Source: Maylandia zebra (lineage: Eukaryota; Chordata; Actinopteri; Cichliformes; Cichlidae). Taken from it: 64,000 nt of DNA. The notes beneath the pieces are model-generated. The model ran no database searches. It saw only the letters and a program-made list of their open reading frames with translations, and had not been told where the DNA came from. The DNA is taken from assembly GCF_041146795.1 (NCBI RefSeq), contig NC_135173.1:68982751-69046750 (forward strand). The letters are read 5' to 3'. Shown here piece after piece: positions 12,015 to 22,600 of this stretch; position 1 is the stretch's first letter; the number at the start of each line of letters is the position of its first letter. Made by a program: the position numbers and the translations under genes.

Positions 12015-15000
12015 ATGTCCTCCGTGTCGGTCTCCTCTCAGGTGAGTGAGCGGGACGGGAGGGGGGCACAGGTGCTGCTGTGAGGCTCATTTATAAAGTT
12101 TTCGAGTTTATGACGTAAAACTAGAAATTCAGACGCGTTTCGGGGGAAGACACGCCGAGCTGCTCCGTTCTCGCCGCCAGACTCCATTAAAAAAACGTCC
12201 GATTTAAGTGTTCCGGGGTCCCGGTGACAAACAGCCACCACACCACACACCGTCGTGTTTTCCGTTGATTTCGTAGCACATTCTTCACGTCGGCACAAAC
12301 AAATATTCTGACATTACAGAATGTTTCAGCGCAGTCGGAACCTTTGCCGGTAGCGCGTCTGCTTTCTGGCCATCCTTTAACGGCTGCTCCGCCGCTGTGG
12401 ACGGACGTTATCTCCGTTATTTGTGGTTAAAGATAAGGTTCTCCAGAATTAACAGAGGGGTCGGTGAGGGTTCGTATCCAGATTTCACCAGAAGCCCGCA
12501 CAGTGTGGAGAGGAGACCTTCACACAGGTCAGGAGACACCTGGCTTCGTTGGATTTGCGAGGATACGTTAAATGTTGGGTTTTTCTAAAGGAGCCTGGCG
12601 TATGTTGGTTTAAGTGCGAAAGTGGAAGGGCTTGATGTTCCGAACCCTAAAGTTCAAACACGTGGCCTCACGTGCAGGTCAATTCTTTATTTCAGGGTTT
12701 GATGAAAACCACGGACTGATCTCACGTCTGTTATTTCCCGATATTTGAACGCACCACTGCAGACAGGCAGGTGGGGGCGGGGCCCTACGCTGGTGTGACC
12801 CGAGGCAATGTTCACCTTTCATGCTCCATAGCCCAGGGGGCGGAAGATAAGGTTCTTCAGCGGCAGCAGCCACCCCCCAGGACACCTCCCACCCCGGCTC
12901 GTTATAGATTTATCTGAACCAGAATAAAAATAATTGTAACAAAACTTATGCTTTGAGGGGGGAGGAGCCCCTGCCCCTTCATCAGCCGAGGTCAGAGGTC
13001 AGATTATAGATGTCGTTATTCTGAGAGCGCTCCATCGTCCTTGTCTTCCTCCTCCATCAGTTTGACTCTGCCTAGGTCAGAGAAACACTAGTTGGTGCTG
13101 TTCGTCTTCCAGCTGGCTCAGTAAACAGCAGCAGCAGAAGAAAACTAGGCATAGGTTTAACACGCAGCGAATCCCCTGCTGGTCGTGTAAGGCAGTGTTT
13201 CCCAACCTTTTGGAGCCACGGCACACCCCCAAACAAAAATGTCACAAAAAGCACATTGATCATTTCCCCCGCACTCCAGGCAGCGCAGAATTGACTCGGT
13301 TTGTCCCCAGTTTACCTTTTTTGCTTCCTTCTGACCACTGCTCATGCTGGGGCTTCACCTGGGTCGGAGTTTCCTCCAGGACCAGGTCACACTGACTACT
13401 TTTCCTTTGCAATTACTTATCTATTGCTGTTACGCGCTGTGTCATCTCACAGCATGACTATTATGTCATTTCTTTGTCTTCTTCTTTTTTACTGGCAGTT
13501 GGCGACCCATTGAATTAGAGCAGGTAGTTGTACTGCCCTCTAGTGGAAGAGAATGTCATTGTTCTGCCCGTTACTCACGCTGGTTGCTTAGAGTACTAAT
13601 CAGGTGGAACCAGATAATCTTCCACGGCTCACCTGATCATTTCTCACGGCACACCTATGTCCCGCGCCCCAGTGATTGGGAAACACTGGTGTAGGGGTAC
13701 TGCCCATAGGCTGTACATAAAAGATGGAAGCTGCCACCTTACTTCACCTCTTGGTTCGTCGCTCTATGCAGTTCGAGCTGAGCGTTTTTGGCCTCGCCAG
13801 CTTGGAGTAGGGTTTTAACTTGACCCACAGGTCAGGATTTGAAGGGGCGGAGCCAGGGTTTAAAGGAGGTGGAGCTATAACAACTAATTCCCGACTGTAT
13901 CAGATAAAGAAGGATTATTTTGAGCTGTGAATTATGCAAAGCTGCTGAAACAATCACTTAAGCGTTTTAAACTCAGCAGGACACACCTGGGTAAATCCAG
14001 GTGAAGCCTCTTCAAAATAAAACCGGTGTGTTCTGAATTTTGACCTGCTGTTATTTGTGATAGGAGGGACGGAGCTTGTCCAGGATGTCTCTGAGCCACT
14101 CACCTGTGTCGCCCATGACGACCCAAGGTATCCCGTCGCCCGCCCAGCTCACCAAGGCCAACGCCCCTGTCCACATCGATGTGGGCGGGCACATGTACAC
14201 CAGCAGCCTGGCGACGCTCACCAAGTTCCCGGAGTCCAGGTGAGAGACATGAGCCTGGGGGAATACCTGGGCATGCAAGTATGTTTACTGAAGTGAGGTG
14301 AGGTTTCCAGGTCAGTAAACACAACCAGAGTTCATACATAAGGCGCACGGGATTATAAGGGGCTCTGTCGACTTTCAGAAAAATCAAAGGGTTGATTTTA
14401 AGTGTGCCGTATTTTCCAAACAACACGGTAATAACGACGGCCCGCTAGCATGCGCTACCAAAAATAGTGCTTTGTTGTGTATCTGACAGACGAAAGCTAA
14501 ACCAGTTCCACACCAGTGAAGCTGCAGCATTTTTACAAACCAGTTCAGGTTCATCGTTTCATTCAACGATCCGCTTTCACTCTCCTCATTCTCCATCGCC
14601 GCCATGTGCGTATGAAAACAAAGGCACTGCACATGCACGTTTTACCCATATTCTATCGCCATGTTTCATTTTCTTATTGTTGCCCAACGTTATACCGGTA
14701 GTACCGTGAGCGGTATGATATGGCCCAGCCCTAACACCCACACAAGTGTGTCTGAGTCAGGCCAGTACCAGCAGGTATCTACAGCCAATCAGGCTCTGAT
14801 GTGGAGTCTTTCTCCATTACCTGTATCCACCCACAGCCCAACCATCAAAAACACAATGGTTTCACTTCCTGCTTTAAAAAAATAATCATGGCCTGAAACA
14901 AAAACAGCCATAATAACGTGATTAATGCTAATGTGTGTGTGCTGTATGCTAATATTACTCTGTGGTATAAAATATTAACATTAGAATGAGAAACAGACCC

Positions 15001-15609
15001 ATGGCGGGGCCTTCCCCTAATTATTAAGTTAAAGATGAAAAGGAGCATTTAATGGTGATGCGATGAATACAAACACCTGCAGCTGTTTAATGGCGGGAAC
15101 AGGGAGTTTAATGATGGCGTGTTTGATCGCTCTTTGCTGTACCCGACCAAAGAGAGCGAGAGAAGGACAGAGGAGGCGACGAGGAGGCGAAGCTGATAAG
15201 AGGAGGAGGAGAAGAGATTCAGCCTGCAGAGACTCCACAAGAGCCTGACCACGGCTCAGAAATCCTCCAGCACACGTTACATGATCCTCCTCACTGAGCA
15301 TGCTCAGACTGGGCTGGCTGTAGTGGATGGTAGAGCAGATCAGCTACTGACTGGAAGGTCGGTGGTTCGATCCTTGGCTTCCCCCAGTCTGCATGCCAAA
15401 TATCCTCGGGCAAGATACTGACCCCAAGCTGCGTCCATTGGAGTGTGAACGTTGGTTAGATTGGGTGCATGTGGCGTGTTGTATAGAGCGCTTTGAGGAC
15501 TCTGGCAGAGAGCGCTCTATAAGAATCAGTCCATTTACCATTACTCCTCCTCCTCACCCAGCACGCGCGGACTCCTCCTCCTCCTCCTCCTCATCATCCT
15601 CATCATCCC

Positions 15610-15642
<33 letters not shown>

Positions 15643-17536
15643 CCTCCTCACCCAGCACGCGCATGGCTGCATGTTGTTGACCTTTGACCTCGGGCAGTCT
15701 GACATCAGACCGTGACCCCGGCTCGTGTCTCTGCAGGATCAGCCGGCTGTTCAGCGGTGCAGAGCCCATCGTGTTGGACAGTCTGAAGCAGCACTACTTC
15801 ATCGACCGGGACGGCGACATCTTCCGCTACATCCTTAGTTTCCTGCGCACCTGCAAGCTGCTGCTTCCTGAAGACTTCCAGGTGAGCCCCTGCAGCAGCC
15901 AGCACAGGTGAACGCCTGTTCACGGTTCAGACCAGTTGCATTACTGATGATCTTTATATGGCTGCCCATCCGTGAGCCTGGGTCTTCCTGTTAAAAGGGA
16001 ATTTTTCCACAGGCAGCGGTCCGCTTGTTGATTTCCTGTTATTGTGCGACCCTCAGCCTGAAGTATGAAGCTCGCTGAGGCACACGTGTGATTTGGTGCT
16101 ACATTAACAAACCTGTAGCTGTATAACCCGTGAGCTTGGGCCAATCAGTGACCAGCAGAGCGTGAGAGGATCACATGCTGAGCAGAATCTAAATAAACTA
16201 AACCGAGACAACCGGCACGCGGTTTAGTTTATTTAGATTTCAGTTTCCATGGAAACAGCTAATGTTTATTTTACTTTCATGGTCAAATTTCACAAATGGG
16301 TAAAACAAACTCTGAGGAGACGTGAAGAGTTTGACTCAGAGATGATTGGTTCATACTGAGACTCGTTTTAGCTCGGACTCTGCGGCGGCGCAGACGAGTG
16401 TCTTTTACTAAATGAAAGCAGGAGGTGTGTGTTAGCAGCATACTGTTTCCTCTGATCTGTGTGTGTTGTTACTGAGACACCCGGCTCACAGTGAGTCAGA
16501 CGGCCCGCGGACACACTGCCGCTTTACATAAACACACCCACCCCCACTTCCACCGGGGGGGGGCTTCGATGCAGCAGGACGCCTGAGGCAGTGAGGGGAA
16601 AAACCACAAACCTCCATCTGAGTGTCAGACAGAGAAAATCAGAGGCAAGAGAATTAAGTGTGCTCGGGTTTTCAGAATAAAAGCACCAGTACAGCAGGAA
16701 GTGAAGGTCAGGAGAGTTGTCTTTTTTAAAGGGAAATAGGAAGGAAAGAATTAAAGGAAAGAAGAATTGGAGAGAGGATGTGATGTGGAGCTCCTCGTGC
16801 TGCTGGGATTCTTCTCTGTGATTGGTAGATTGATCCTACATGCTCCAGCTGTTGATCTGACAGTTTTCAAATACCACGCAGGAAACAGGTCGTCCATCAC
16901 GAGGTCATGTAATCAGGCTGATCTGTAATTAGCTTATTATTTATATTGATCAGCTGATCGTTGTCATGTGACTCTGTCCTCAGGACTTGCCCCAGCTGTA
17001 CGAGGAGGCTCGGTACTACCAGCTGACTCCGATGGTGCGCGAGCTGGAGCGCTGGCAGGCGGAGCGCGAGGCCCAGCGGACGGCGCCCTGCGAGTGTCTG
17101 GTGGTCCGCGTCACACCTGACCTGGGCGAGAGGATCGCGCTGAGCGGCGAGAAGGTCCTCATCGAGGAAATCTTCCCCGAGACCGGAGACGTGATGTGCA
17201 ACTCTGTGAACGCCGGCTGGAACCAGGACCCAACCCATGTCATCCGTTTCCCTCTGAACGGGTACCTGAGGCTCAACTCTGTGCAGGTGAGTCCGCTCGC
17301 ATCGCCAAACGTTCTCCACACGCCAGGAGCCGAGGAGAGGCGGGTCTCATCTGTGCCTCCGTGTCTCCCTGCAGGTCCTCGAGCGCCTCTTCCTGAAGGG
17401 CTTCGAAATCAAGGCGTCCTGCGGCGGCGGCGTCGACTCGTCCCAGTTCAGCGAGTACGTGCTGTGTCGCGACCTGCAGCACAGCCAGTCCGTCATCAGC
17501 ACGCCAATCCGGATTAAGCAAGAGCCTCTGGACTAA
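12015..17536 (+). CDS. kctd15: BTB/POZ domain protein KCTD15
   Basis: Coding exons 12015-12041, 14064-14239, 15737-15881, 16984-17286 and 17375-17536 join in frame to 270 aa. The first encodes only nine residues (MSSVSVSSQ). An in-frame internal ATG at residue 17 is an alternative start. The BTB domain spans about 44-145 ([38 protein letters not shown]). The C-terminal domain follows, with [16 protein letters not shown] and [17 protein letters not shown]. The end IRIKQEPLD contains a psi-K-x-E SUMO site; SUMO modification of KCTD15 near its C-terminus is known. KCTD15 holds back neural-crest formation by binding the activation domain of AP-2alpha. Whether this is the teleost a or b copy is not decided. 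Introns 1-3 hold a hAT-type MITE, a SINE and LINE debris. Confidence 0.96.
13193..13688. mobile_element. hAT-type MITE in kctd15 intron 1
   Basis: Terminal inverted repeats begin CAGTGTTTCCCAA at both ends (right end read on the minus strand). Inside are the mirrored words GCCACGGCACAC and GGTGTGCCGTGAG. The flanks are 8-bp target duplications GTGTAAGG (13185-13192) and GTGTAGGG (13689-13696), 7 of 8 equal. There is no transposase frame; it is 496 bp and non-autonomous. Confidence 0.85.
14312..14725. mobile_element. hAT-like element fragment in kctd15 intron 2
   Basis: The right-hand 290 bp closely match 40120-40399 inside lsm14a (shared words TGCTTTGTTGTGTATCTGAC, ATGTGCGTATGAAAACAAAG, GGCCCAGCCCTA). 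The left part holds GGCGCACGGGATTATAAGG, as at about 39325. The end CCCAGCCCTAA is the terminal repeat of the family. Confidence 0.65.
15308..15543 (+). mobile_element. tRNA-derived SINE in kctd15 intron 2
   Basis: Same family as 5871-6186. It has a tRNA-like head with B-box GGTTCGATCC (15364-15373), the body words CCCCAGTCTGCATGCC and GGGCAAGATACTGACCCC, and an end with AGAGCGCTCTATAAG and CCATTTACCATTA. It lies in the sense direction of kctd15. Confidence 0.8.
15544..15662. repeat. CCT/CAT trinucleotide tract with flanking direct repeats
   Basis: Runs of CTC and CAT units lie between two identical 22-bp direct repeats (15547-15568 and 15641-15662, both ending CCCAGCACGCGC). A stop-free serine-rich frame across it is only a product of the repeat. 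Confidence 0.85.
15955..16115 (+). mobile_element. Decayed LINE 3' tail
   Basis: A worn copy of the 3' UTR seen at 10490-10660 and 61475-61620. It keeps GTGAGCCTGG, CCTGTTAAAAGGGAATTTTT, GCTGAGGCACACGTGTG and GATTTGGTGCTAC in order. Confidence 0.6.
16186..16239. repeat. Perfect inverted repeat, 20-bp arms, 14-nt loop
   Basis: The arms 16186-16205 (AATCTAAATAAACTAAACCG) and 16220-16239 are exact reverse complements. They lie in kctd15 intron 3, well away from exons. No transposon ends are seen around them. Confidence 0.9.
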
Positions 17537-19698
17537 AGAGCAGCGGTGACCGTGTCACCTGAGCACGCCGAGCACACCTGGAGCGGAGGCCTCAGGAGGC
17601 GGAGCTTGGCTGCCGTGTACATAATGGTTTTTCTAAGTGTCATTACATTTTTATAAAGTGCTGTTTGTATATTTAATGTGTTTGTAGCTCAGCTGTTGTT
17701 CTCATAAAAAGAAACCACACAAAGCTCCGCCCACTTTCTCCTTCTCTTTATTTCATTTTTTTTGCAAAGGTACAAACGACTGTAAAACGGCCCGGCGGGC
17801 CTCAGGTGCGAATACACAATGTAGGAAATATAAATAGTCCCAAAAATGGCGTCCTTCAGTTCATAGGGCTCTACGCCATCGCCACACAGACCGACATTAA
17901 AGCGTTAAAAACCTTCCGGAAACTTTCAAACTGCATTTCAACCACGAGGCTCGAGTCCAGTCGCACGCAGCCGCCGCCAGGAGGAGGAGCACTTCCTGTT
18001 TCACCTTAAAGGGACAGTCCGTCAGTCTACCTGCTGAGAGTCGTGACGTTCAGACCCCGCCCCCTTCCAATGAAGCCACTCGTCATCAACATTTTTTCTA
18101 AAGAAACGACTTCATGAGGAAAAATGTTTTTTTTCCTCAAACGTGTAGAAAGTTGGAATTTTAGGCTACAGTTGCCCTACGGTAACCGCGGTAACCACAG
18201 TTGCTAGGGAAAATAAATAAATCTGCATTCTGCAGATGGCGCTGCATTCAAATCCTCGTGATCACGCGGCCGATGTTTTCCGAGCTGCATGGAAACCATG
18301 CCGGAAGTTGTAATAGTTCACCTTCAAAGTAAAAGCTTTGGCGTCACAGGCAACAAGATTTTAGCGCGTTTGCAGACAAGGTGCGTGTTCAGCGGGCGAT
18401 CACAACAACAACGGGTGGTTACCAGGGCGTCAGTCTGCGTTAACAGGATATTTGTAATTTCATTATCTGAGAAAAGAATCAGCTGGTTAATCAAAACAAA
18501 CTGGACATTGATTTTTCTAATCGATAAAAAGTTTTCAGGTTGTGAAATCTTGCTAGGTTTTGCGCTCGATTTGCCCGAAAACGCCACGACTTCACCGATC
18601 TGACCGTCCGGCTCTCACACAGATTTGTCTTAATGTTAAACTGTTCCTTTGACGAACACAACATCGTGAAAAGAAGCTCCTCCCATCACGTGACGGAACT
18701 GAGCCGAAGGATCTGAGCGCGATCAGAAAACTTTCAAAACAAAACGATGAGCCTGCGAGCCTGGCGTCCTGAGTGGGCCAACAGGAAATCTAAAGAGGTT
18801 GGGAAAGGTTTGACTCAAAGGCACCTGTTCAGGTACAGCGCTGGAGTCCGGAGGCGCTCGCCACCTCATCTCACAGGAGAAGCTCAGTGTCACGCTGCAT
18901 GCCTGTCAGCTCAGCTCAGCTTTTTATGGCGTCACAGGAACACCACGTGAAACCGCGCGAGACGGTTCACGTGTTGATTGGCGGACTAATTGCGTGGAGT
19001 TGCAGCGGAGGAGTTGCTGTGGACGAAAGGTTTCTAAGAGGAAGAGAAACCACAGCAACCAGAAACATTGGCGAAGAACAAAAGGACCCAAAGTGGCGCC
19101 CTGACGAACTCCACGCTGAAGTAGAATTTGCTCAAATGAGTAACTAAGAGAATAATTACAGGTGATGTGGTGATGTTCCTCAAGTCAGCGGCTAGACACA
19201 ACAGAGGAGATCTCCCACACAGCTTCTCGAGGTCCAGCTGGATTGTGGGTAATGGAGGGGGCGGACTTAATAAGGCAGTTTATTTCCTGGTCACATGACT
19301 TGAAACAGTATTCAACAGCAGTTTGTTCCAGACGTCACTGCTGGACTCAACTACAGGGGTAGGCGTGGCCACAGCTTCGATAGCATAACCCAGGCCGCGT
19401 TTCACACCCTGTTTTAAACTGCATCAACGAGCAGCCGAGCACCAAAACAGACCAGCCTTTCAGCCAATCACAATCTGTCCAATCAGCCTTGGATCTGGTT
19501 TCTGATTGGCCTGATCTGGATGAGAGCAGTGGAGTGCTCCGCTAACGGAAGGGCGAGCTGAGGCGGGATGTCCTTTTCTAAAAATAATCGTAAAAGCAGA
19601 GCTGAGCGTTGAAAGGTGCCGTAAGGACTGAAGACCAGAATCAAACACCTCCGCTGGAGGACTGGGGGCGAGGGGGGGCGGCTGCGGTGGCTCCCTCC
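17537..19698. other. Convergent 3' UTR interval, kctd15 and taf4
   Basis: The two genes end tail to tail here. No coding frame is credible. The left part is kctd15 3' UTR. The minus-strand AATAAA at 17747-17752 could close a taf4 3' UTR of about 1.9 kb, and another near 19280 would give about 0.4 kb. The CpG-poor middle (18000-19500) shows no repeat I recognise. Confidence 0.5.
17747..17752 (-). promoter_or_regulatory. taf4: Candidate distal taf4 polyadenylation signal
   Basis: AATAAA on the minus strand, inside an A-rich stretch on that strand, about 1.95 kb past the taf4 stop. If used, the taf4 and kctd15 transcripts would come close to overlapping. Confidence 0.4.
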
Positions 19699-22600
19699 TC
19701 ACTTCAGCAGAGCCTTGTAGAGTATCAGGGAGCGAGCCGTGGGCCGATCGTGCTCCATACAGAAGATTAAGTCCCTGAGGTTAACTCGTGTGATGCGCTG
19801 GCGGGGCTGCTGGCGGGAGGAGCCGGCCACGGAGGAGCCGGCGGCTGAGCCCGAGGACACCTGGAGAGGAGGAAGGAGAGAGGAGGCAGTGAGCAGGAAA
19901 CAAACATGGAAGGAAAAAACATCCTGATGAGCTAAAGCTGCACTTGCTGTGCGACCTCTGACACACCGTTTGTCTCGCGGTCTTAAAAAGTGCCTGAAGC
20001 ACAGCGACCTTTGACCTCCATGTTTGGTGCATTTAGAGATGCCGGGTCTATGCCGAGGCTCCGCCCCATGTCTGCACAAGCTCTCCCACGCTGCTTTAAT
20101 CCCTCGCTGGGTCCAGACCTGCTGCCGGGCCACACCTGCGTGCGGAGGGCGCGCCGGCAGCCGGAGGTCAGGTGACTCCCAGCCCTGCAGCGATTAGTCA
20201 AAGTACTGAGCAGCTGCTGCTCCAACATGCCCGTCGCAGCAGTTCCAGTCACACGGTCTAAGGTGAGCCAATCATATTCAAGCATCCAAAACGAGAGAAA
20301 CTGATGAAGCCCCCCCCCCACGACCGAAAAGGCCCCAATAATCCAGAAAGGCCCTGAGCGATGGGTTCTCACAGAGCTGCAGGTATCTGCAGTCAGCTGA
20401 TGGCGAACGTGATGGCGAGCTGCAGGCTGACCCGATTACCGAAGCCGACCAGGCTCATGTTGGCGAGGAATTCAGAGCGAGCTGCTCCTGAGGATGACGG
20501 ATGCTCTTCCTCCCTCTGCTGGATGTTATATGAAGGAAGATGGACTTCCTGTTTCATTCAGAGCTGACAACGCCACAGTGACACCTGCGTGCACGCGTCT
20601 GCGACTCAGTCCTGTCAGCACATGTCACGGCGTCCGAGCGCTGCTCCCTCTCCGCTGGAAATTTCCAGCACAAAGAGATTTGTGTTGCCTCTTTCTAATC
20701 TGCCCTGGAGCTGCAGCAGTTTGCCCTTCAGCATCCACTGCAGGCCCGATCAGGCTTCAGCTGGGTCTGCCCGCCCCGGACCCGCCCCCACCACCTCAGG
20801 CTGTAGCCTGCTCTGAATGCACGCCTGCAGACGCCTTGTTTCACCAACAGGAAGCACAAACGCTTCCTTTCATTCGGCTTTGATCGCCTTCAGGCTCAGT
20901 TTGAACTCCTTTGTTTCTAACAGTGGGGCGCATTCGTGAGAACACCTGAGCAGGTGTCACGGCACAAACGCAGACTCTCCCAGCACCAACCACAGCTGCC
21001 CCGACACCGCCTCGCCCCACACGAATGCGACCTCTGTCCCTCAGCGGGCCGTCTAAGCTTGTACCATTAACACTGATGGTGTGTGAACTCACGCTCAGCG
21101 GGGGCTCAGGTAAAGGCTCCATCTACACCGACGCCCTGCGGGCTCGTGAACGCCCCTCAGGGTGACTACAGGAGCCACTGCGGTTCACTCTGCAGCGCTG
21201 CTGCCACACGGTAAGGTTTGAGCTTCTCATTGAGCTGACTCCTCTGAGCTCAGAGCGTCCACGAACACAAACGGCGTCTGATCCTAATGCAGGCTGAGCT
21301 CAGTGAGCTCGCGCCACACACTCCATCGTGTGGTCATTCCTCTCAACCTCCAATCAGGAGCTTCATTTCCTGAGAAAAGCACTGACAGCTGCAAACATCT
21401 GGAGCCCAACCCAGTTCATAAGCCAATAAGTTAACTCATTAGTCAAACGAGCATGGCGCCAGCACACCGTTACTAAAACATGAACACAGCAACTCCGACC
21501 GGAGTGCCTCGCCCCTGTTGCCCCGCCCCCACGCTTGCTGCCAGCTGCTCTGTATCTGCTAAACGAGCCCAGAAATGCTGGATTTCTCTGTAGGGGCTTG
21601 GCTTTGTCTGCGGCTGCTGGGGGGCCAGCCCCAGGCAGGACAGGATGGGCAGGGGGGCACCACCCACCCCCGCTGTCTCAGTTCATTTCAGAAATGAATG
21701 GCTGCCCCTGAGGGGAGGGGGAGGTGGCAGAGGGGGAAAGTCAGACCCTCACAGCCCCCAGGCACACACTGACCCCCTTCACTCAACTCTGCTCACATTC
21801 ACAGCCTGAATTGAGGAGAGGGAGGGTCGTTATATACACGCGCGCTCTCTCGTGATTGGTCAGACACGCTGCAGGTTCTCCACTCTGTGCCATTAAAAGC
21901 GCAGCAGCAGAAGAAGTAAACCTACAGTTCCTCTGACGACCAGCGGAGGCAGCAGTGAGTCATCACCTATACGGGTGGATAAAGGTGGAGGTTGTTCAGT
22001 AATGTATTCAACTGGTCATGCAGGGGCTCTGAGCAGTAGCGCCCCATGATGCACAGCTGATTGGAAGAACAGCTGAGCTAGCAGCTGACATCATCACACA
22101 TACACGATGATGATGATGATGATGATGTGGTTCCCTGCTGTGTTCTGTTTCTTACACCACCTCTGAGCTGGTGTCTTACCTCTGTGCCAGCTCCACCCGG
22201 TGAGTCCAGCTTGCGTTTCTTGCGCGGGCCGATGGCGGCGAGCGCAGTGAGGTTGGCGTCTCTCTGTCGCATCTGAGCAAGCTCCTGCTGCTGCATCTGT
22301 GGGAACAATCAGAACATCAGGAATACTCACATGACTCAGTTTTTACAATTAATGAAGTCACAGACAGACAGACAGGCCCACAGACAGACAGACAGACCCA
22401 CAGACAGACAGACAGACCCACAGACAGACAGGCTCACAGACAGACAGACAGGCCCACAGACAGACAGGCTCACAGACAGACAGACAGGCCCACAGACAGA
22501 CAGACAGGCTCACAGACAGACAGGCTCACAGACAGACAGGCTCACAGACAGACAGACAGGCCCACAGACAGACAGGCCCACAGACAGACAGACAGGCCCA

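Noticed and set aside
15364-15373. tRNA gene
   Set aside because: Only a B-box inside a SINE; no cloverleaf with a proper acceptor stem was seen here or at 6126-6136.
15393-15680. Serine-rich plus frame in kctd15 intron 2
   Set aside because: Made of SINE and CTC/CAT repeat text.
18289-18603. 104-codon frame between kctd15 and taf4
   Set aside because: No recognisable protein, no splice context, and inside the likely 3' UTR interval.
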